The notes under the pieces: generated by a model
The model's input: the letters and a program-made list of their open reading frames with translations, nothing else
Database searches by the model: none
Told to the model about the DNA's origin: nothing
IMG/VR virus record: IMGVR_UViG_3300042549_000858
Span: 1-64,000 of that record
DNA from: a virus
Strand: one strand, 5' to 3'
DNA: 64,000 bases
Part shown: in pieces, positions 28,655 through 36,414 of the stretch
How positions within the stretch are numbered: position 1 is the first letter of the stretch
How the letters are laid out: every line of letters begins with the position of its first letter
Position numbers and translations under genes: made by a program

Positions 28655-28833
28655 TATTTGCCCCTTTGGTTTGCAACGCGAGCCATGTTACGCCCCATAG
28701 ACTTCATCATGTCGGTTGTTACACCACCCTTTTTGAGCTTAGTCATAGGCTTGCCGGGATGCAGTTTCTTTTCGTGCTTGTGCACAGCACCTGCGATCAT
28801 TTTCTTATCCTGTTTTAAGTCTTTCTTGTCCAT
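28654..28833 (-). CDS. Small Lys-rich phage protein
   Basis: 59 residues, starting MDKKDLKQDKKMIAGAVHKH and ending RNMARVANQRGK. An AGGAG site lies upstream of the ATG (28833). The pattern HKHEKKLHPGKPMTKLKKGG recurs in small proteins of this phage group. It is strongly basic and may bind nucleic acid or fill a structural niche. Function unknown. Coupled to the next gene by TAATG. Confidence 0.6.
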   Translation of the reverse strand: MDKKDLKQDKKMIAGAVHKHEKKLHPGKPMTKLKKGGVTTDMMKSMGRNMARVANQRGK

Positions 28834-28842
28834 CTTTAGCTC

Positions 28843-29271
28843 CTAAGTTACGCTAACCGTTACTGTACCTAATTGCACCACTAAAGCCAAGTCATTTGGC
28901 GTCAATGACGCATCAAAACTACTCGACCCACCTACTGGTGCCCAACCCCATTGGAAGATTCGGCTACCACCTTCATTTGTTCCTGTGCCACTTTGTGTAG
29001 TGCCACCGTTCACATTCGTCTGCAACCCGCTGTTTCCAGACAAAACATAACTCCTGTCAGGGCGTGGATTTCTCAACGCCTGTGGGTCGTCCACGGGGAA
29101 CATACCCAACTGCAACTGTGGATGGTCTGGGTCCCAACACTCTGGGCACACCAACAAGTTGTAGTTCTTTAACTTGATAATCTCAGTCTTCAAAACCTTC
29201 AACTTGAACCGCTGACCACAGCGGTCACACTCCGAAATCGCATATTTGCCAGAAGCAAAACGATTACCCAT
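28843..29271 (-). CDS. Zinc-ribbon virion-region protein
   Basis: 142 residues. Cys15-x2-Cys18 (ECDRCGQ) and Cys42-x2-Cys45 (VCPECW) form a probable zinc ribbon, followed by DHPQLQLGMFPVDDPQALRN, a signature I know from aquatic phages. The C-terminal part is Gly/Ser-rich and then beta-stranded (FQWGWAPVGG; LALVVQLGTVTVSV). Probably a head-tail structural protein; zinc binding is inferred from spacing. Confidence 0.65.
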   Translation of the reverse strand: MGNRFASGKYAISECDRCGQRFKLKVLKTEIIKLKNYNLLVCPECWDPDHPQLQLGMFPVDDPQALRNPRPDRSYVLSGNSGLQTNVNGGTTQSGTGTNEGGSRIFQWGWAPVGGSSSFDASLTPNDLALVVQLGTVTVSVT

Positions 29272-29273
29272 GA

Positions 29274-30218
29274 CTACCTCCCGATGTAGGTCTGTCTAGG
29301 AACCAAACGTAATGCTGCCTTCTCATGATCTTCGTACGCGGCAAGTTCCCAAGCCTCGTCATACTGCGCCTTTAACATGCCAATTCGCTCCATACCCTGT
29401 GGTACTTTGCCAGCGATATAGTACGACAGCCCAGCCGCCATACAAGGAATAAATCTAAACGGCACGTCCATAATGTTCACACCACCACCAGCATCCTGAG
29501 TGCGGCGTAGACGCCAATACACAAATGTGTATGCTTGCGAGTTATCAGGAGTAGGCCAAACAGTTATGGCTGGAACTTGTTGCCAGTACACAGTAGCCGC
29601 AGCCGTATGAGCCGCCGCAATAGTGTTTTGCTGACCACGGAAACAGTTGTACAAAGTACCGCTAATAGCGTTTGTGTTCTGGATGATGTATCCGTAATTG
29701 ATAATCTCGTTATCAATCTTGATAAAGCCTGATGCGGGTAAACCCGTAACATCACTCAGCACGATCGTGTCTGATGTACTTGTGATGGTTGTAGTCAGCG
29801 TAGATGTTATAGGCGAAGTCTGCCCGTTGTAGCGCTGAATCCAAACCTGAATAGGTCTGGCTTGGGTTAACTTGTTTGGGATCGTTGCGTAAGTAGAAAC
29901 ACTAATACGCGTGATTGTCAGGTCGGCTTGGTTGGTTGTGTTGTTTGCGTCTGTACGAATCAAATGCTCAAGCAAGTCAATCGTATCGTTTGGCAGGGCG
30001 TAGGTGTTCTGACCGGGAACTAGAGTGATAGACCCCGGCTCAATAGTCCACATATTGATACCACGGTTTGCCCAATCAGCAAACATGATGTTGAGACTAC
30101 GACGTGCAGTGCGCAGGTCATATCCAGTGCGCAGTTCACTACCGGCGCGTTCAAACGCCTCCTCGACCAACTCAGTGAGGTCGAGGTTAAAGCCTACTGC
30201 GCCTGACGTATTTGCCAT
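29274..30218 (-). CDS. Head-tail connector / tail-tube-type adaptor protein
   Basis: 314 residues. The N-terminal helices (LTELVEEAFERAGSELRTGY; LRTARRSLNIMFADWANRGI) followed by strands (SITLVPGQNTYALPNDTIDL) are typical of phage proteins docking below the portal. A beta-rich insertion (about 150-190, TTTITSTSDTIVLSDVTGLP) and a C-terminal helical part follow. It starts one base inside the upstream small gene's stop region. Confidence 0.65.
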   Translation of the reverse strand: MANTSGAVGFNLDLTELVEEAFERAGSELRTGYDLRTARRSLNIMFADWANRGINMWTIEPGSITLVPGQNTYALPNDTIDLLEHLIRTDANNTTNQADLTITRISVSTYATIPNKLTQARPIQVWIQRYNGQTSPITSTLTTTITSTSDTIVLSDVTGLPASGFIKIDNEIINYGYIIQNTNAISGTLYNCFRGQQNTIAAAHTAAATVYWQQVPAITVWPTPDNSQAYTFVYWRLRRTQDAGGGVNIMDVPFRFIPCMAAGLSYYIAGKVPQGMERIGMLKAQYDEAWELAAYEDHEKAALRLVPRQTYIGR

Positions 30219-30445
30219 TACTTGGCTTTCTTCTTACGAGTTGAGGTTTCTTCGGCAAAGTGTGCTTCAATTTCCGCTTCAGTAGGCTCAACAATAGGAG
30301 CAGGTAATTGAGCAGCAACCTTAGCGACCAAGGCTTCTAATGTAGGGTCTGTAGCACCATACAGCGTATGGTATTCATTTGCTTTAGAACGAAGAGCATC
30401 AAGAACGATTGCGTCTTCTTCGGTGGTTAGGGTGAATTGAGACAT
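30218..30445 (-). CDS. Small acidic-then-basic phage protein
   Basis: 75 residues. The first 45 residues are helical (EDAIVLDALRSKANEYHTLY), then an acidic stretch (EPTEAEIEAHFAEE) and a basic tail (TSTRKKKAK). No motif of known function. It is coupled to the following connector gene by a one-base overlap. Possibly a small virion or assembly protein. Confidence 0.5.
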   Translation of the reverse strand: MSQFTLTTEEDAIVLDALRSKANEYHTLYGATDPTLEALVAKVAAQLPAPIVEPTEAEIEAHFAEETSTRKKKAK

Positions 30446-30453
30446 AGTTTTCC

Positions 30454-30687
30454 TTACCTAAAATTTGCGGTTTTCTTAGCAACACTTTTTGGTTGCGCTA
30501 CGAATTGTTTTCCGGCTTTTTTGCCAGCGCGTTTCGCACGCGTTGTTGCAGCATACTCAGCAGGGCTGAGACTTTTGATCGCAGCTTCTGGAAGGTATCG
30601 CTCACCTGTTTTACTAGACGGTTTTCCACTTTTGGTTCTCCATTTTTGGTCACCCCAGTTTTTTAAGGACTGCTGTGGCGCTTTCAA
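30454..30687 (-). CDS. Small basic phage protein (TTG start)
   Basis: 77 residues. It starts at TTG, overlapping the upstream stop (TTGA). The sequence QKWRTKSGKPSSKTGERYLP followed by LSPAEYAATTRAKRAGKKAG is a conserved pattern in small proteins of cyanophages and other aquatic phages. It is very basic, so DNA or RNA contact is possible. Function unknown. Confidence 0.6.
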   Translation of the reverse strand: MKAPQQSLKNWGDQKWRTKSGKPSSKTGERYLPEAAIKSLSPAEYAATTRAKRAGKKAGKQFVAQPKSVAKKTANFR

Positions 30688-30959
30688 TCTCGGTAACCTC
30701 CGCCCGATGCCTTGTACTTCTTGGCTACAAGCTGGGCCTTACGTGCTGACCATTGTCCCGCACCGGTACCTTGAGTTGCTGCGGCTTTTACCTGAGACAC
30801 AATCCGCTTACGCAGACTGGGTTTTGTGTAGTTGCCAGCGGCGTTAACTTTCCCACCCTCGGCGTACTGTGTGAAGTCGGTGTCATCCCTTCGGGCAGTC
30901 TTCTTGCCTTTGGGCATTTTGGAAGGGCGCATAGCGCCCATACCGCGACTTGACATCAT
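30684..30959 (-). CDS. Small basic phage protein with GQWSARKAQL motif
   Basis: 91 residues. The C-terminal half (KPSLRKRIVSQVKAAATQGT, then GAGQWSARKAQLVAKKYKAS) matches a widespread family of small uncharacterised phage proteins, probably the one known as DUF5872 (from memory). The N-terminus is Met/Lys-rich. It starts directly after the stop of the upstream gene (TAAATG). Function unknown. Confidence 0.6.
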   Translation of the reverse strand: MMSSRGMGAMRPSKMPKGKKTARRDDTDFTQYAEGGKVNAAGNYTKPSLRKRIVSQVKAAATQGTGAGQWSARKAQLVAKKYKASGGGYRD

Positions 30960-31271
30960 TTAGTACATCTTCCCACGGGTTTTCCCCTTAGTGCAACATC
31001 CGTCTGCACGAGCAGAAGCCGAACCACCTTTAGCGTAGGTGTCGCCCATAGCATTTGTTTTGCTAGTCTCTGTATCGCTTGACGGCGGCTTTGCAAAACC
31101 TTCTGCTGGGTTTCTACCCGCACGTTCGGCTGGGGGTTTAGCGTAACCTTCAGCCTTTAGAGGCTTACCGTCAACGCGAATACCACTGCCGGGTTCTTGG
31201 GCCTTTACTTTCCCTTTAGGGATTGGCTCATCCACCGGTGTGGAGTCTTCGTATTTATAGTCTTTAGCCAT
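30960..31271 (-). CDS. Small Lys/Pro-rich protein with shared C-terminal tag
   Basis: 103 residues, starting MAKDYKYEDSTPVDEP at the ATG 2 bases after the upstream stop, with GGAAGG upstream. The middle is Pro/Lys/Gly-rich and contains repeats of the type AEGYAKPPAERAGRNPAEGF. The last 18 residues (SARADGCCTKGKTRGKMY) resemble the C-terminus of three nearby small proteins. No enzyme motif. Function unknown. Confidence 0.55.
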   Translation of the reverse strand: MAKDYKYEDSTPVDEPIPKGKVKAQEPGSGIRVDGKPLKAEGYAKPPAERAGRNPAEGFAKPPSSDTETSKTNAMGDTYAKGGSASARADGCCTKGKTRGKMY

Positions 31272-31273
31272 GA

Positions 31274-31996
31274 TTAACACATCCTTCCTTTGGTCTTACC
31301 TTTTTGAGCAATACCATCAGCGCGTTTAGAAGCAGAGGAAGCCATGCCGCCAGAAGCCATCTTCTTGACTGCGCCGCCTTTTTTGAAGCCGTCTTCACTA
31401 CCACGGGGGCGTATAGGTACATTGAACGCGCCAGCGAGGTTACGAACGCGGTCAACTTCAGAAGTATCACGCTCCATGCCTGTGGGGGCACGAGACACAT
31501 AGTTACGCATACCTTCTTCGGTAGTGCTGTTGGCTTGTGGCGTACGGCGGGGCACATAGTTACGCATACCTTCAGCAGTCGTACTGTCTGCCTGTGGTTG
31601 GGTTGGCATAGTTACACCACGGCCAGCGCCAGCCATTGAAGTTGTACGAGTACCACGACTCATACCAGCCTCAGCATTACGAGGATCACGGGGACGAGTG
31701 CCACGACTCATACCAGCTTCATCGTCAGCAGAAATGGTAGACCTAGAACTGGGAGTGGGAGTGGGAGTGGTTGCGCGTGCGCGTGAAGCCGTTGGGCTAG
31801 TACGGGGGCCTGAGTTGCGGTAGTTTTCGTCGGGTTCTTTCTCAGACATGCCAGTATCTCTACGTGGCAAGTCCTTGATACCTTCAAAACCTTCGGTGTC
31901 CATACCAGATGTGTCCGAACCCTTCTTGCCTTTAGACAACATCATGCCCAAGGCTCCAAGAGCGGCTAACCCTGCTAAATCTTTTCCTCTTGCCAT
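31274..31996 (-). CDS. Low-complexity protein with shared C-terminal tag
   Basis: 240 residues from the ATG at 31996, which follows AAGGAG; an in-frame start further upstream lies inside the neighbouring gene. It begins with a short hydrophobic segment (LAGLAALGALGMMLSKGKKG). The middle contains near repeats: GMSRGTRPRDPRNAE / GMSRGTRTTSMAGAG and EGMRNYVPRR / EGMRNYVSRA. It ends SKRADGIAQKGKTKGRMC. Function unknown; the N-terminal segment could anchor it to a membrane. Confidence 0.55.
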   Translation of the reverse strand: MARGKDLAGLAALGALGMMLSKGKKGSDTSGMDTEGFEGIKDLPRRDTGMSEKEPDENYRNSGPRTSPTASRARATTPTPTPSSRSTISADDEAGMSRGTRPRDPRNAEAGMSRGTRTTSMAGAGRGVTMPTQPQADSTTAEGMRNYVPRRTPQANSTTEEGMRNYVSRAPTGMERDTSEVDRVRNLAGAFNVPIRPRGSEDGFKKGGAVKKMASGGMASSASKRADGIAQKGKTKGRMC

Positions 31997-32006
31997 GATG
32001 TGCTCC

Positions 32007-32519
32007 TTAGCAATATTTTTTAGCCATGCCGCCCTTGGCGAGCATTTTACCTTTAGTCTTACCTTTAACGGCAACACCATCGGCGCGAGAAGAAGCGGAA
32101 CCGCCAGCAGCCATTTTCTTCATGCCGCCTTTTTTCATACCCGCCATATCAGCCATAGGGGTAGGCTTTTTCATGCCGTCCTTAGCAGTACTCATACCGG
32201 CCTTCATTGTTGGCTTGCCCATTGCTGAAGGCTTTGCGTCCTTCTTCTTAGCCATCATTGCCATAAATCCGGGATTCATTTTTGTAGCCATACGGCCTCC
32301 TTGTTTAAAAAGTGCCATTGCGCCATGATCGGTCTTTGGCTGGTTTACTACTTGACGATCTGCTCTAGTGCCACTGCCACCAGAGCCAAACTTCATTCCC
32401 TTACTCTTGTCGCTGAACTCAGCGCCAACAGACTGGGGTACACCCACTTTCTTGGCAAACCCTTTGTTGTGGGCTACCGCGTCCATGAATTTCTTTTGTT
32501 TTTCACTCACCGCTGGCAT
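32007..32519 (-). CDS. DUF3008-like N-terminus, Met/Lys/Gly-rich protein with shared tag
   Basis: 170 residues. The start PAVSEKQKKFMDAVAHNKGF resembles the DUF3008 family of small phage proteins. A long Met/Lys/Gly-rich stretch follows (MKKPTPMADMAGMKKGGMKK). Near the C-terminus is the tag SSRADGVAVKGKTKGKM, followed by 11 more residues ending KKYC. Overlaps the small holin-like gene upstream by 17 bases. Function unknown. Confidence 0.55.
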   Translation of the reverse strand: MPAVSEKQKKFMDAVAHNKGFAKKVGVPQSVGAEFSDKSKGMKFGSGGSGTRADRQVVNQPKTDHGAMALFKQGGRMATKMNPGFMAMMAKKKDAKPSAMGKPTMKAGMSTAKDGMKKPTPMADMAGMKKGGMKKMAAGGSASSRADGVAVKGKTKGKMLAKGGMAKKYC

Positions 32520-32700
32520 CTTTGTTCCCCTTGCGGTTGAACCAGCCTTGTACCGTATTGGTTTCCCAAATACGAATACCCACCCAAATAATACTTAGGA
32601 TGGCGGATAGTGAAGGTAGCATTTCGGTAAGTGTTCCAATAACCGTGATGAGCGACAGCCCATCAATGAATTGTTTAGCAGTTTCGTGGTTATCAGTCAT
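32503..32700 (-). CDS. Second holin candidate (T7 class II-like)
   Basis: 65 residues. The order is a short polar N-terminus (MTDNHETAKQFIDG), two closely spaced hydrophobic helices (LSLITVIGTLTEMLP and LSAILSIIWVGIRIW), then a charged tail (NRKGNKDASGE). The segment SIIWVGIRIWETNTVQ resembles T7-type small holins. It lies about 17 kb from the lysozyme gene in the same leftward block. A lysis role is therefore plausible, not shown. Confidence 0.55.
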   Translation of the reverse strand: MTDNHETAKQFIDGLSLITVIGTLTEMLPSLSAILSIIWVGIRIWETNTVQGWFNRKGNKDASGE

Positions 32701-32701
32701 T

Positions 32702-33013
32702 TCAGCACATCCTGCCTTTAGTCTTACCCTTTTGGGCTATACCGTCTGCGGAGTTCACATACCCACCATCAGCGCAGTTCCACGCTCTAAGGCTCTTGTT
32801 GATCCTAGAGTTCGGGTCGTTCGCTGTTTTTGCGGATGTCAATTTCTTTTTCATCCCACTCATACGGGCGCAAAAAGAGTCGCGCCTTGAGCCGCCCTCG
32901 GGTTGCGGCGGTTTCAAGTTGTGCCCTTCGCGTTTCGCAGAGGCTCGGCCCTTGGCGTTCAGCCCGCCGTTGGGGTTCTTGCCTTCTTTGCGAGTCCATG
33001 CGGCACTAGCCAT
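32702..33013 (-). CDS. Conserved small basic phage protein (DUF6321-like) with shared tag
   Basis: 103 residues. WTRKEGKNPNGGLNAKGRAS, then LKPPQPEGGSRRDSFCARM and KKLTSAKTANDPNSRINKSL, form a very widely conserved phage pattern, probably DUF6321 (from memory). It ends SADGIAQKGKTKGRMC, the tag shared with three neighbours. Highly basic with conserved Cys; might bind DNA. Function unknown. Confidence 0.65.
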   Translation of the reverse strand: MASAAWTRKEGKNPNGGLNAKGRASAKREGHNLKPPQPEGGSRRDSFCARMSGMKKKLTSAKTANDPNSRINKSLRAWNCADGGYVNSADGIAQKGKTKGRMC

Positions 33014-33290
33014 AGAACACCGTAATAGATGAGCTAGTTGGTAAGACTACATAAAACCCGTTTTCAAACAAAACGCCTTCTGCGGGAATTAGCGTAGCAA
33101 TAACAGCAGTGTTAGTTGTAACGTGCAGGGTTAAAGAGTTCCTACCAGCATTTGTAGTAGCGTTATCGTAAAACTGAATTTCTCCAGCCGTGCCACCGGG
33201 GGCTACTTGATAGCCACGAACTCTGGTTCGACCCGCATACCCTACACCACTTGCGTCTAAATGGACGGCTTTTACGTCGGTTTGCATCAT
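33006..33290 (-). CDS. Small beta-rich virion protein
   Basis: 94 residues from the ATG at 33290, chosen because AAGGAG lies 7 bases upstream; an in-frame TTG two codons earlier is less likely. It has alternating strands (VKAVHLDASGVGYAGRTRV; RGYQVAPGGTAGEIQFYDN; GVLFENGFYVVLPTSSSIT), like small decoration proteins. It lies just after the terminator at 33306-33330. Confidence 0.55.
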   Translation of the reverse strand: MMQTDVKAVHLDASGVGYAGRTRVRGYQVAPGGTAGEIQFYDNATTNAGRNSLTLHVTTNTAVIATLIPAEGVLFENGFYVVLPTSSSITVFYG

Positions 33291-33305
33291 AATCAATCTC
33301 CTTGT

Positions 33306-33330
33306 TTAAAAACAAGGGGCCGAAGCCCCT
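33306..33330 (-). terminator. Rho-independent terminator after the 33339-34028 gene
   Basis: Read on the minus strand: AGGGGC, TTCG tetraloop, GCCCCT, then TGTTTTT. The UUCG loop makes this a very stable hairpin. It follows the stop of the gene at 33339 and precedes the AAGGAG of the next gene, so it should reduce read-through into the small-protein genes. Confidence 0.75.
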
Positions 33331-33338
33331 AGGACTGA

Positions 33339-34028
33339 TTAGTCAAAGTTACCGTATGGGTAAGTTGTAGTTGTACCGATGTTGCCATCAGGCTGTGTAT
33401 AGCGGATTGTGAAGTAGTAAGTACCACCGGTAATCGCCACGTTAGTGCCGTTAATAGACGCTACTGTGAACACAACTTGCGACAGGTTTGGCTCGCCGTT
33501 TATCTGAATGATATCGGTAGAAGTTGCTTGCTGGTTAGCCAACTGAGTTGCAGTAAACGCATTGAATGATTGACGACCCACTGCTGGAGAAGTTAATACT
33601 GCTGTTTGTGCGTATGTGCAAGTGCCTGCGGCAGCAACATAATTGTTGCTTACGTTAACTTGGACAGAAGTCAAAGTACCGCTTGTGAAGGTGGTGACAA
33701 CGCCAATGTCAACAAACATATCATTGATTTGGCTACCTGCGGGGAGGTAAGCAACATAACCACGGTACACGGTAGCAGAGTCAGCAGGGATGCTGGTTGC
33801 GGTCAGTGTGGTAGAAGTGCTTGGCGTGTAAACAGTTGCTGAACTGTTAGGGATGCCGTTTGAGGCAATAAAAATACCGGAAGAGCCACCATATCCAGCA
33901 GTGTTTGCTGTGGTGTTAGCAATGTTTAGGGTTGCAGTTTGTACTAAATCTACGTAACCTACGTTACGAAAATTACCAAAACGCTGTGTGCCAGATAGTA
34001 CTGGGCCTTCAAATGTGGAACGTGCCAT
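33339..34028 (-). CDS. Probable capsid decoration or minor head protein
   Basis: 229 residues, beta-rich. Its N-terminus ARSTFEGPVLSGTQRFG, then FRNVGYVDLVQTATLNI, resembles structural proteins encoded next to major capsid genes. It has its own strong promoter (34118-34145) and its own terminator (33306-33330), so its dose is probably set separately, as expected for an abundant capsid component. Confidence 0.55.
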   Translation of the reverse strand: MARSTFEGPVLSGTQRFGNFRNVGYVDLVQTATLNIANTTANTAGYGGSSGIFIASNGIPNSSATVYTPSTSTTLTATSIPADSATVYRGYVAYLPAGSQINDMFVDIGVVTTFTSGTLTSVQVNVSNNYVAAAGTCTYAQTAVLTSPAVGRQSFNAFTATQLANQQATSTDIIQINGEPNLSQVVFTVASINGTNVAITGGTYYFTIRYTQPDGNIGTTTTYPYGNFD

Positions 34029-34117
34029 GACAAAAAGTCCTTATGCAAAAGTAACTCTACCAATCGTTGCATCGTCTGCTGGGGCAGTCCGGTAGAGTCA
34101 ATCACCCAGATGTTTGG
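34029..34117 (-). other. Structured 5' leader between promoter and decoration-type gene
   Basis: About 85 nt are transcribed before the ATG at 34028. ACTCTACC (34054-34061) can pair with GGTAGAGT (34091-34098), an 8-bp stem, and inside it CTGC and GCAG can form a small hairpin. No coding frame of its own is convincing here. It could be an RNA control element or stabilise the mRNA. Confidence 0.4.
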
Positions 34118-34145
34118 AATATACACCATATTTCTATGATGTCAA
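34118..34145 (-). promoter_or_regulatory. Strong sigma70-type promoter, leftward
   Basis: Minus-strand -35 TTGACA (34145-34140), a 16-nt spacer, and -10 TATATT (34123-34118). It starts directly after the T-run of the terminator for the major capsid gene. The start site should be near 34111, giving a leader of about 83 nt before the ATG at 34028. Confidence 0.8.
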
Positions 34146-34146
34146 T

Positions 34147-34172
34147 AAAAAAGGGGGCTTGTGACCCCCTTT
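34147..34172 (-). terminator. Rho-independent terminator after the major capsid gene
   Basis: On the minus strand AAAGGGGG pairs with CCCCCTTT around a TCACAAG loop and the T-run continues. It begins 3 bases beyond the capsid stop codon and ends the packaging-capsid transcript. Confidence 0.85.
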
Positions 34173-34175
34173 CTT

Positions 34176-35087
34176 TTAGTATGAACCTGAAGAGGCAAAC
34201 ATGCCTAAAGGATCAGACCAGCCGAACGAATAACGCTCGCGTGCCTTGTAGCGCACGTTGCCAGTATCGAAGTCACCGTCCATGCTGTTTTGCAACGGAG
34301 TACGGATAAAGTGCTTCAAACCGTTAGGTACGTCAGTTGTCAAGAACCAAGCGCTGGTGTCGGTCAAGTAATGGTTAATGGTGTATCCCTCTGGGATCGC
34401 GCCATTATTCTTGATCGCGTTGATGTCGTTGTTGTTAGTACCAACGCGGAGGCTGGTTTCTAACAGACGAGTAGCAACGAATTGCAGTGCTGGTGGGATG
34501 ATCAACTTCTTAGGCTTAGCAGCGATCAACAGTCCACGCTCATCAGTCCAAGCAGCGATCTGGATAACGGCGGCTTCCAAGGAAGTCTCGTTCAAGTCGG
34601 TTTGGGTAGATGGAGTGTTGGAGTTGACACCGCCTGCAACCAAAGGATGAGCAGTAGAGAACAAAGGTTGACCGTCGCCGCCTGTATACAGACCAGAGAA
34701 GCCATTGTTCAACACGGCAGCAGCTTTGATCTGCTTGGTGTAAGCCATAGCACGAGCCAAACCTTTGGTGTAACGAGCAGACAAGCTGTCGTACAAGTTA
34801 TCTTCAATCGCTTCTTCAGTGATTGAGAAACCCAAAGCAATGGTTTCGTGGTTGTAGCGAGTTGTCCATGCCTCTTGAGCATTATCATAAGCGATGGCTG
34901 AACCTTCGTTTTTGACTGGTGCGGCAGAGAAGCCAGACAGTTTAGTTTCTTCTTCGAACGAACGCTCAGAAGTCTCTGTTTCATAAATCTCTTTATGCTC
35001 TTCGCCGTAGCGAGCATACTCGAGACCAAACAAAGCATTCAAGCCGGGAAGGAGTTCTTTAAGTAGTTGTGCGCGTGAAATAGCCAT
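34176..35087 (-). CDS. Major capsid protein (HK97-fold, gpT-like)
   Basis: 303 residues. The pattern GLEYARYGEEHKEIYETETS, then ITEEAIEDNLYDSLSARYTK and HPLVAGGVNSNTPSTQTDLN, and C-terminal RVGTNNNDINAIKNNG, is that of phage major head subunits of the Mu gpT type. No N-terminal propeptide or protease domain is seen; a separate scaffold gene (36411) is present. It lies between a virion protein gene and a strong terminator. Confidence 0.85.
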   Translation of the reverse strand: MAISRAQLLKELLPGLNALFGLEYARYGEEHKEIYETETSERSFEEETKLSGFSAAPVKNEGSAIAYDNAQEAWTTRYNHETIALGFSITEEAIEDNLYDSLSARYTKGLARAMAYTKQIKAAAVLNNGFSGLYTGGDGQPLFSTAHPLVAGGVNSNTPSTQTDLNETSLEAAVIQIAAWTDERGLLIAAKPKKLIIPPALQFVATRLLETSLRVGTNNNDINAIKNNGAIPEGYTINHYLTDTSAWFLTTDVPNGLKHFIRTPLQNSMDGDFDTGNVRYKARERYSFGWSDPLGMFASSGSY

Positions 35088-35100
35088 TTGTATTTACTCC

Positions 35101-35931
35101 TTATGCAATGCTGGTGGCAGCGTAATACTGGTGTTGACCGAAGTTCAACTTAACCAGCAACTCTGGGTACTGTGCAAACACAATAGTCGAACTAGCAGCA
35201 AAAGCGGCTACAGGAGCTTGGTTTAACACAAAAGAAGTTGCGCCAGCAGAGGCTGCTGTATCAACAAACGAACCCGAAGGGATGTACTGACCGTTAGTAG
35301 CAAGTGAACCAACGTCTGTACCTACAGGCAATGCGAAAGGCAAAGCAGAGCAGGTAACAGTAGCGGTAGAAATGCTAGTGTAGGTAACAGAACCCAAGGT
35401 CACAACGGTGTCAGGCACTAAGCCCAAAACACGGATTGGCAACGCGTCGGTAGTAGCGGGTGTATCGCTAGGAGCTAACAAAGCGTTAGCAGAGTCGCCA
35501 GTATTTACGTTACCAGTGTTGTTGATCATTGCCAAGTTTTGGCCGATCATGGCGCGAGCGCCAGAAGCAACAGTAGTACCAGTATTACAAACGACAGCCT
35601 TGAACACTGTGTCAGGGTCATCACAAACGATAGCAACTGCATCGCCAGCCGTTGTTGAAGCGGGCCAGTATTGAGCAAATTGCTTTTGTTTGGTGGTTGG
35701 GTTTGTGTAAGAACAACCCAAGAAGACACCTGTAACAGTACCAAGAGTACCAGTGGAAACAGACAAGCGCTGTACATTACCACGGCTTAGACCAACGAGG
35801 TCACCGTAGAAAATGCTAGTCGAATATCCGTATGGGATCGGATATTCGCGGGTAGAACCTGCAAATACCTGACCACCGATCAAATTGATCGGCTTTAGCC
35901 CATATGGGGCGTTAACAACGGGGTAAGCCAT
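35101..35931 (-). CDS. Head structural or decoration protein
   Basis: 276 residues, beta-rich, Thr/Ala/Gly-rich. The opening APYGLKPINLIGGQVFAGST, then REYPIPYGYSTSIFYGDLV, is common for a protein encoded directly before the major capsid gene in this phage group. No catalytic motif. Expressed with the capsid genes from the same transcript. Confidence 0.6.
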   Translation of the reverse strand: MAYPVVNAPYGLKPINLIGGQVFAGSTREYPIPYGYSTSIFYGDLVGLSRGNVQRLSVSTGTLGTVTGVFLGCSYTNPTTKQKQFAQYWPASTTAGDAVAIVCDDPDTVFKAVVCNTGTTVASGARAMIGQNLAMINNTGNVNTGDSANALLAPSDTPATTDALPIRVLGLVPDTVVTLGSVTYTSISTATVTCSALPFALPVGTDVGSLATNGQYIPSGSFVDTAASAGATSFVLNQAPVAAFAASSTIVFAQYPELLVKLNFGQHQYYAATSIA

Positions 35932-35952
35932 TTAAGACTCCTTTAAAAAGAT

Positions 35953-36414
35953 TTAAGTACCAGAACCAAATGTCACTTTTGTCGATTTTTCGGAAAACTT
36001 CGACATCCGTGGATCACTGTCTCTCATGAAGTTGTTATCTACAGATTCCATAGTGTCTTTGTTAACCTTCGCAAAGTGAGCTTCGCGTTGCTTCAAAAAC
36101 TCCGACGGAATACTACAGAGAACCAAACCCCCCACCTCAATGTTGCCTTTAAAGCGACCGTCGGTAGAAGCGTGCAGCATCATTTCAGGATAATCTTCTG
36201 CTTTGCAGGGTTCATATCCTTCTCTTAACTTACCAGAAATGTTTTGCACATCGGATACACCCAACATGCTGGTTCTTACCCAGCGGTGTGTAATACCCTC
36301 GCGCGGATTAGGTGACGGCAATATCTCGGGAGCCCGCCATGCTGTAGGGCGGTTAGTTACAACGCGGTTTTCCAACTCGCGGCTCAATCTGTTTTGTGCT
36401 TTATCCATAATCAT
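35953..36414 (-). CDS. Virion-associated protein of the capsid region
   Basis: 153 residues. The N-terminus is helical and charged (MDKAQNRLSRELENRVVTN), then HRWVRTSMLGVSDVQNIS and VGGLVLCSIPSEFLKQREAH. It is translated from an ATG overlapping the scaffold stop (ATGA). I know similar proteins in uncultured aquatic phages only as hypotheticals. A capsid assembly role is inferred from position. Confidence 0.5.
   Translation of the reverse strand: MIMDKAQNRLSRELENRVVTNRPTAWRAPEILPSPNPREGITHRWVRTSMLGVSDVQNISGKLREGYEPCKAEDYPEMMLHASTDGRFKGNIEVGGLVLCSIPSEFLKQREAHFAKVNKDTMESVDNNFMRDSDPRMSKFSEKSTKVTFGSGT

Noticed and set aside
29326-29342. TTCGTAC half-site in the leftward head-tail gene
   Set aside because: The second arm is missing (GCGGC follows), so it is not a copy of the palindrome.
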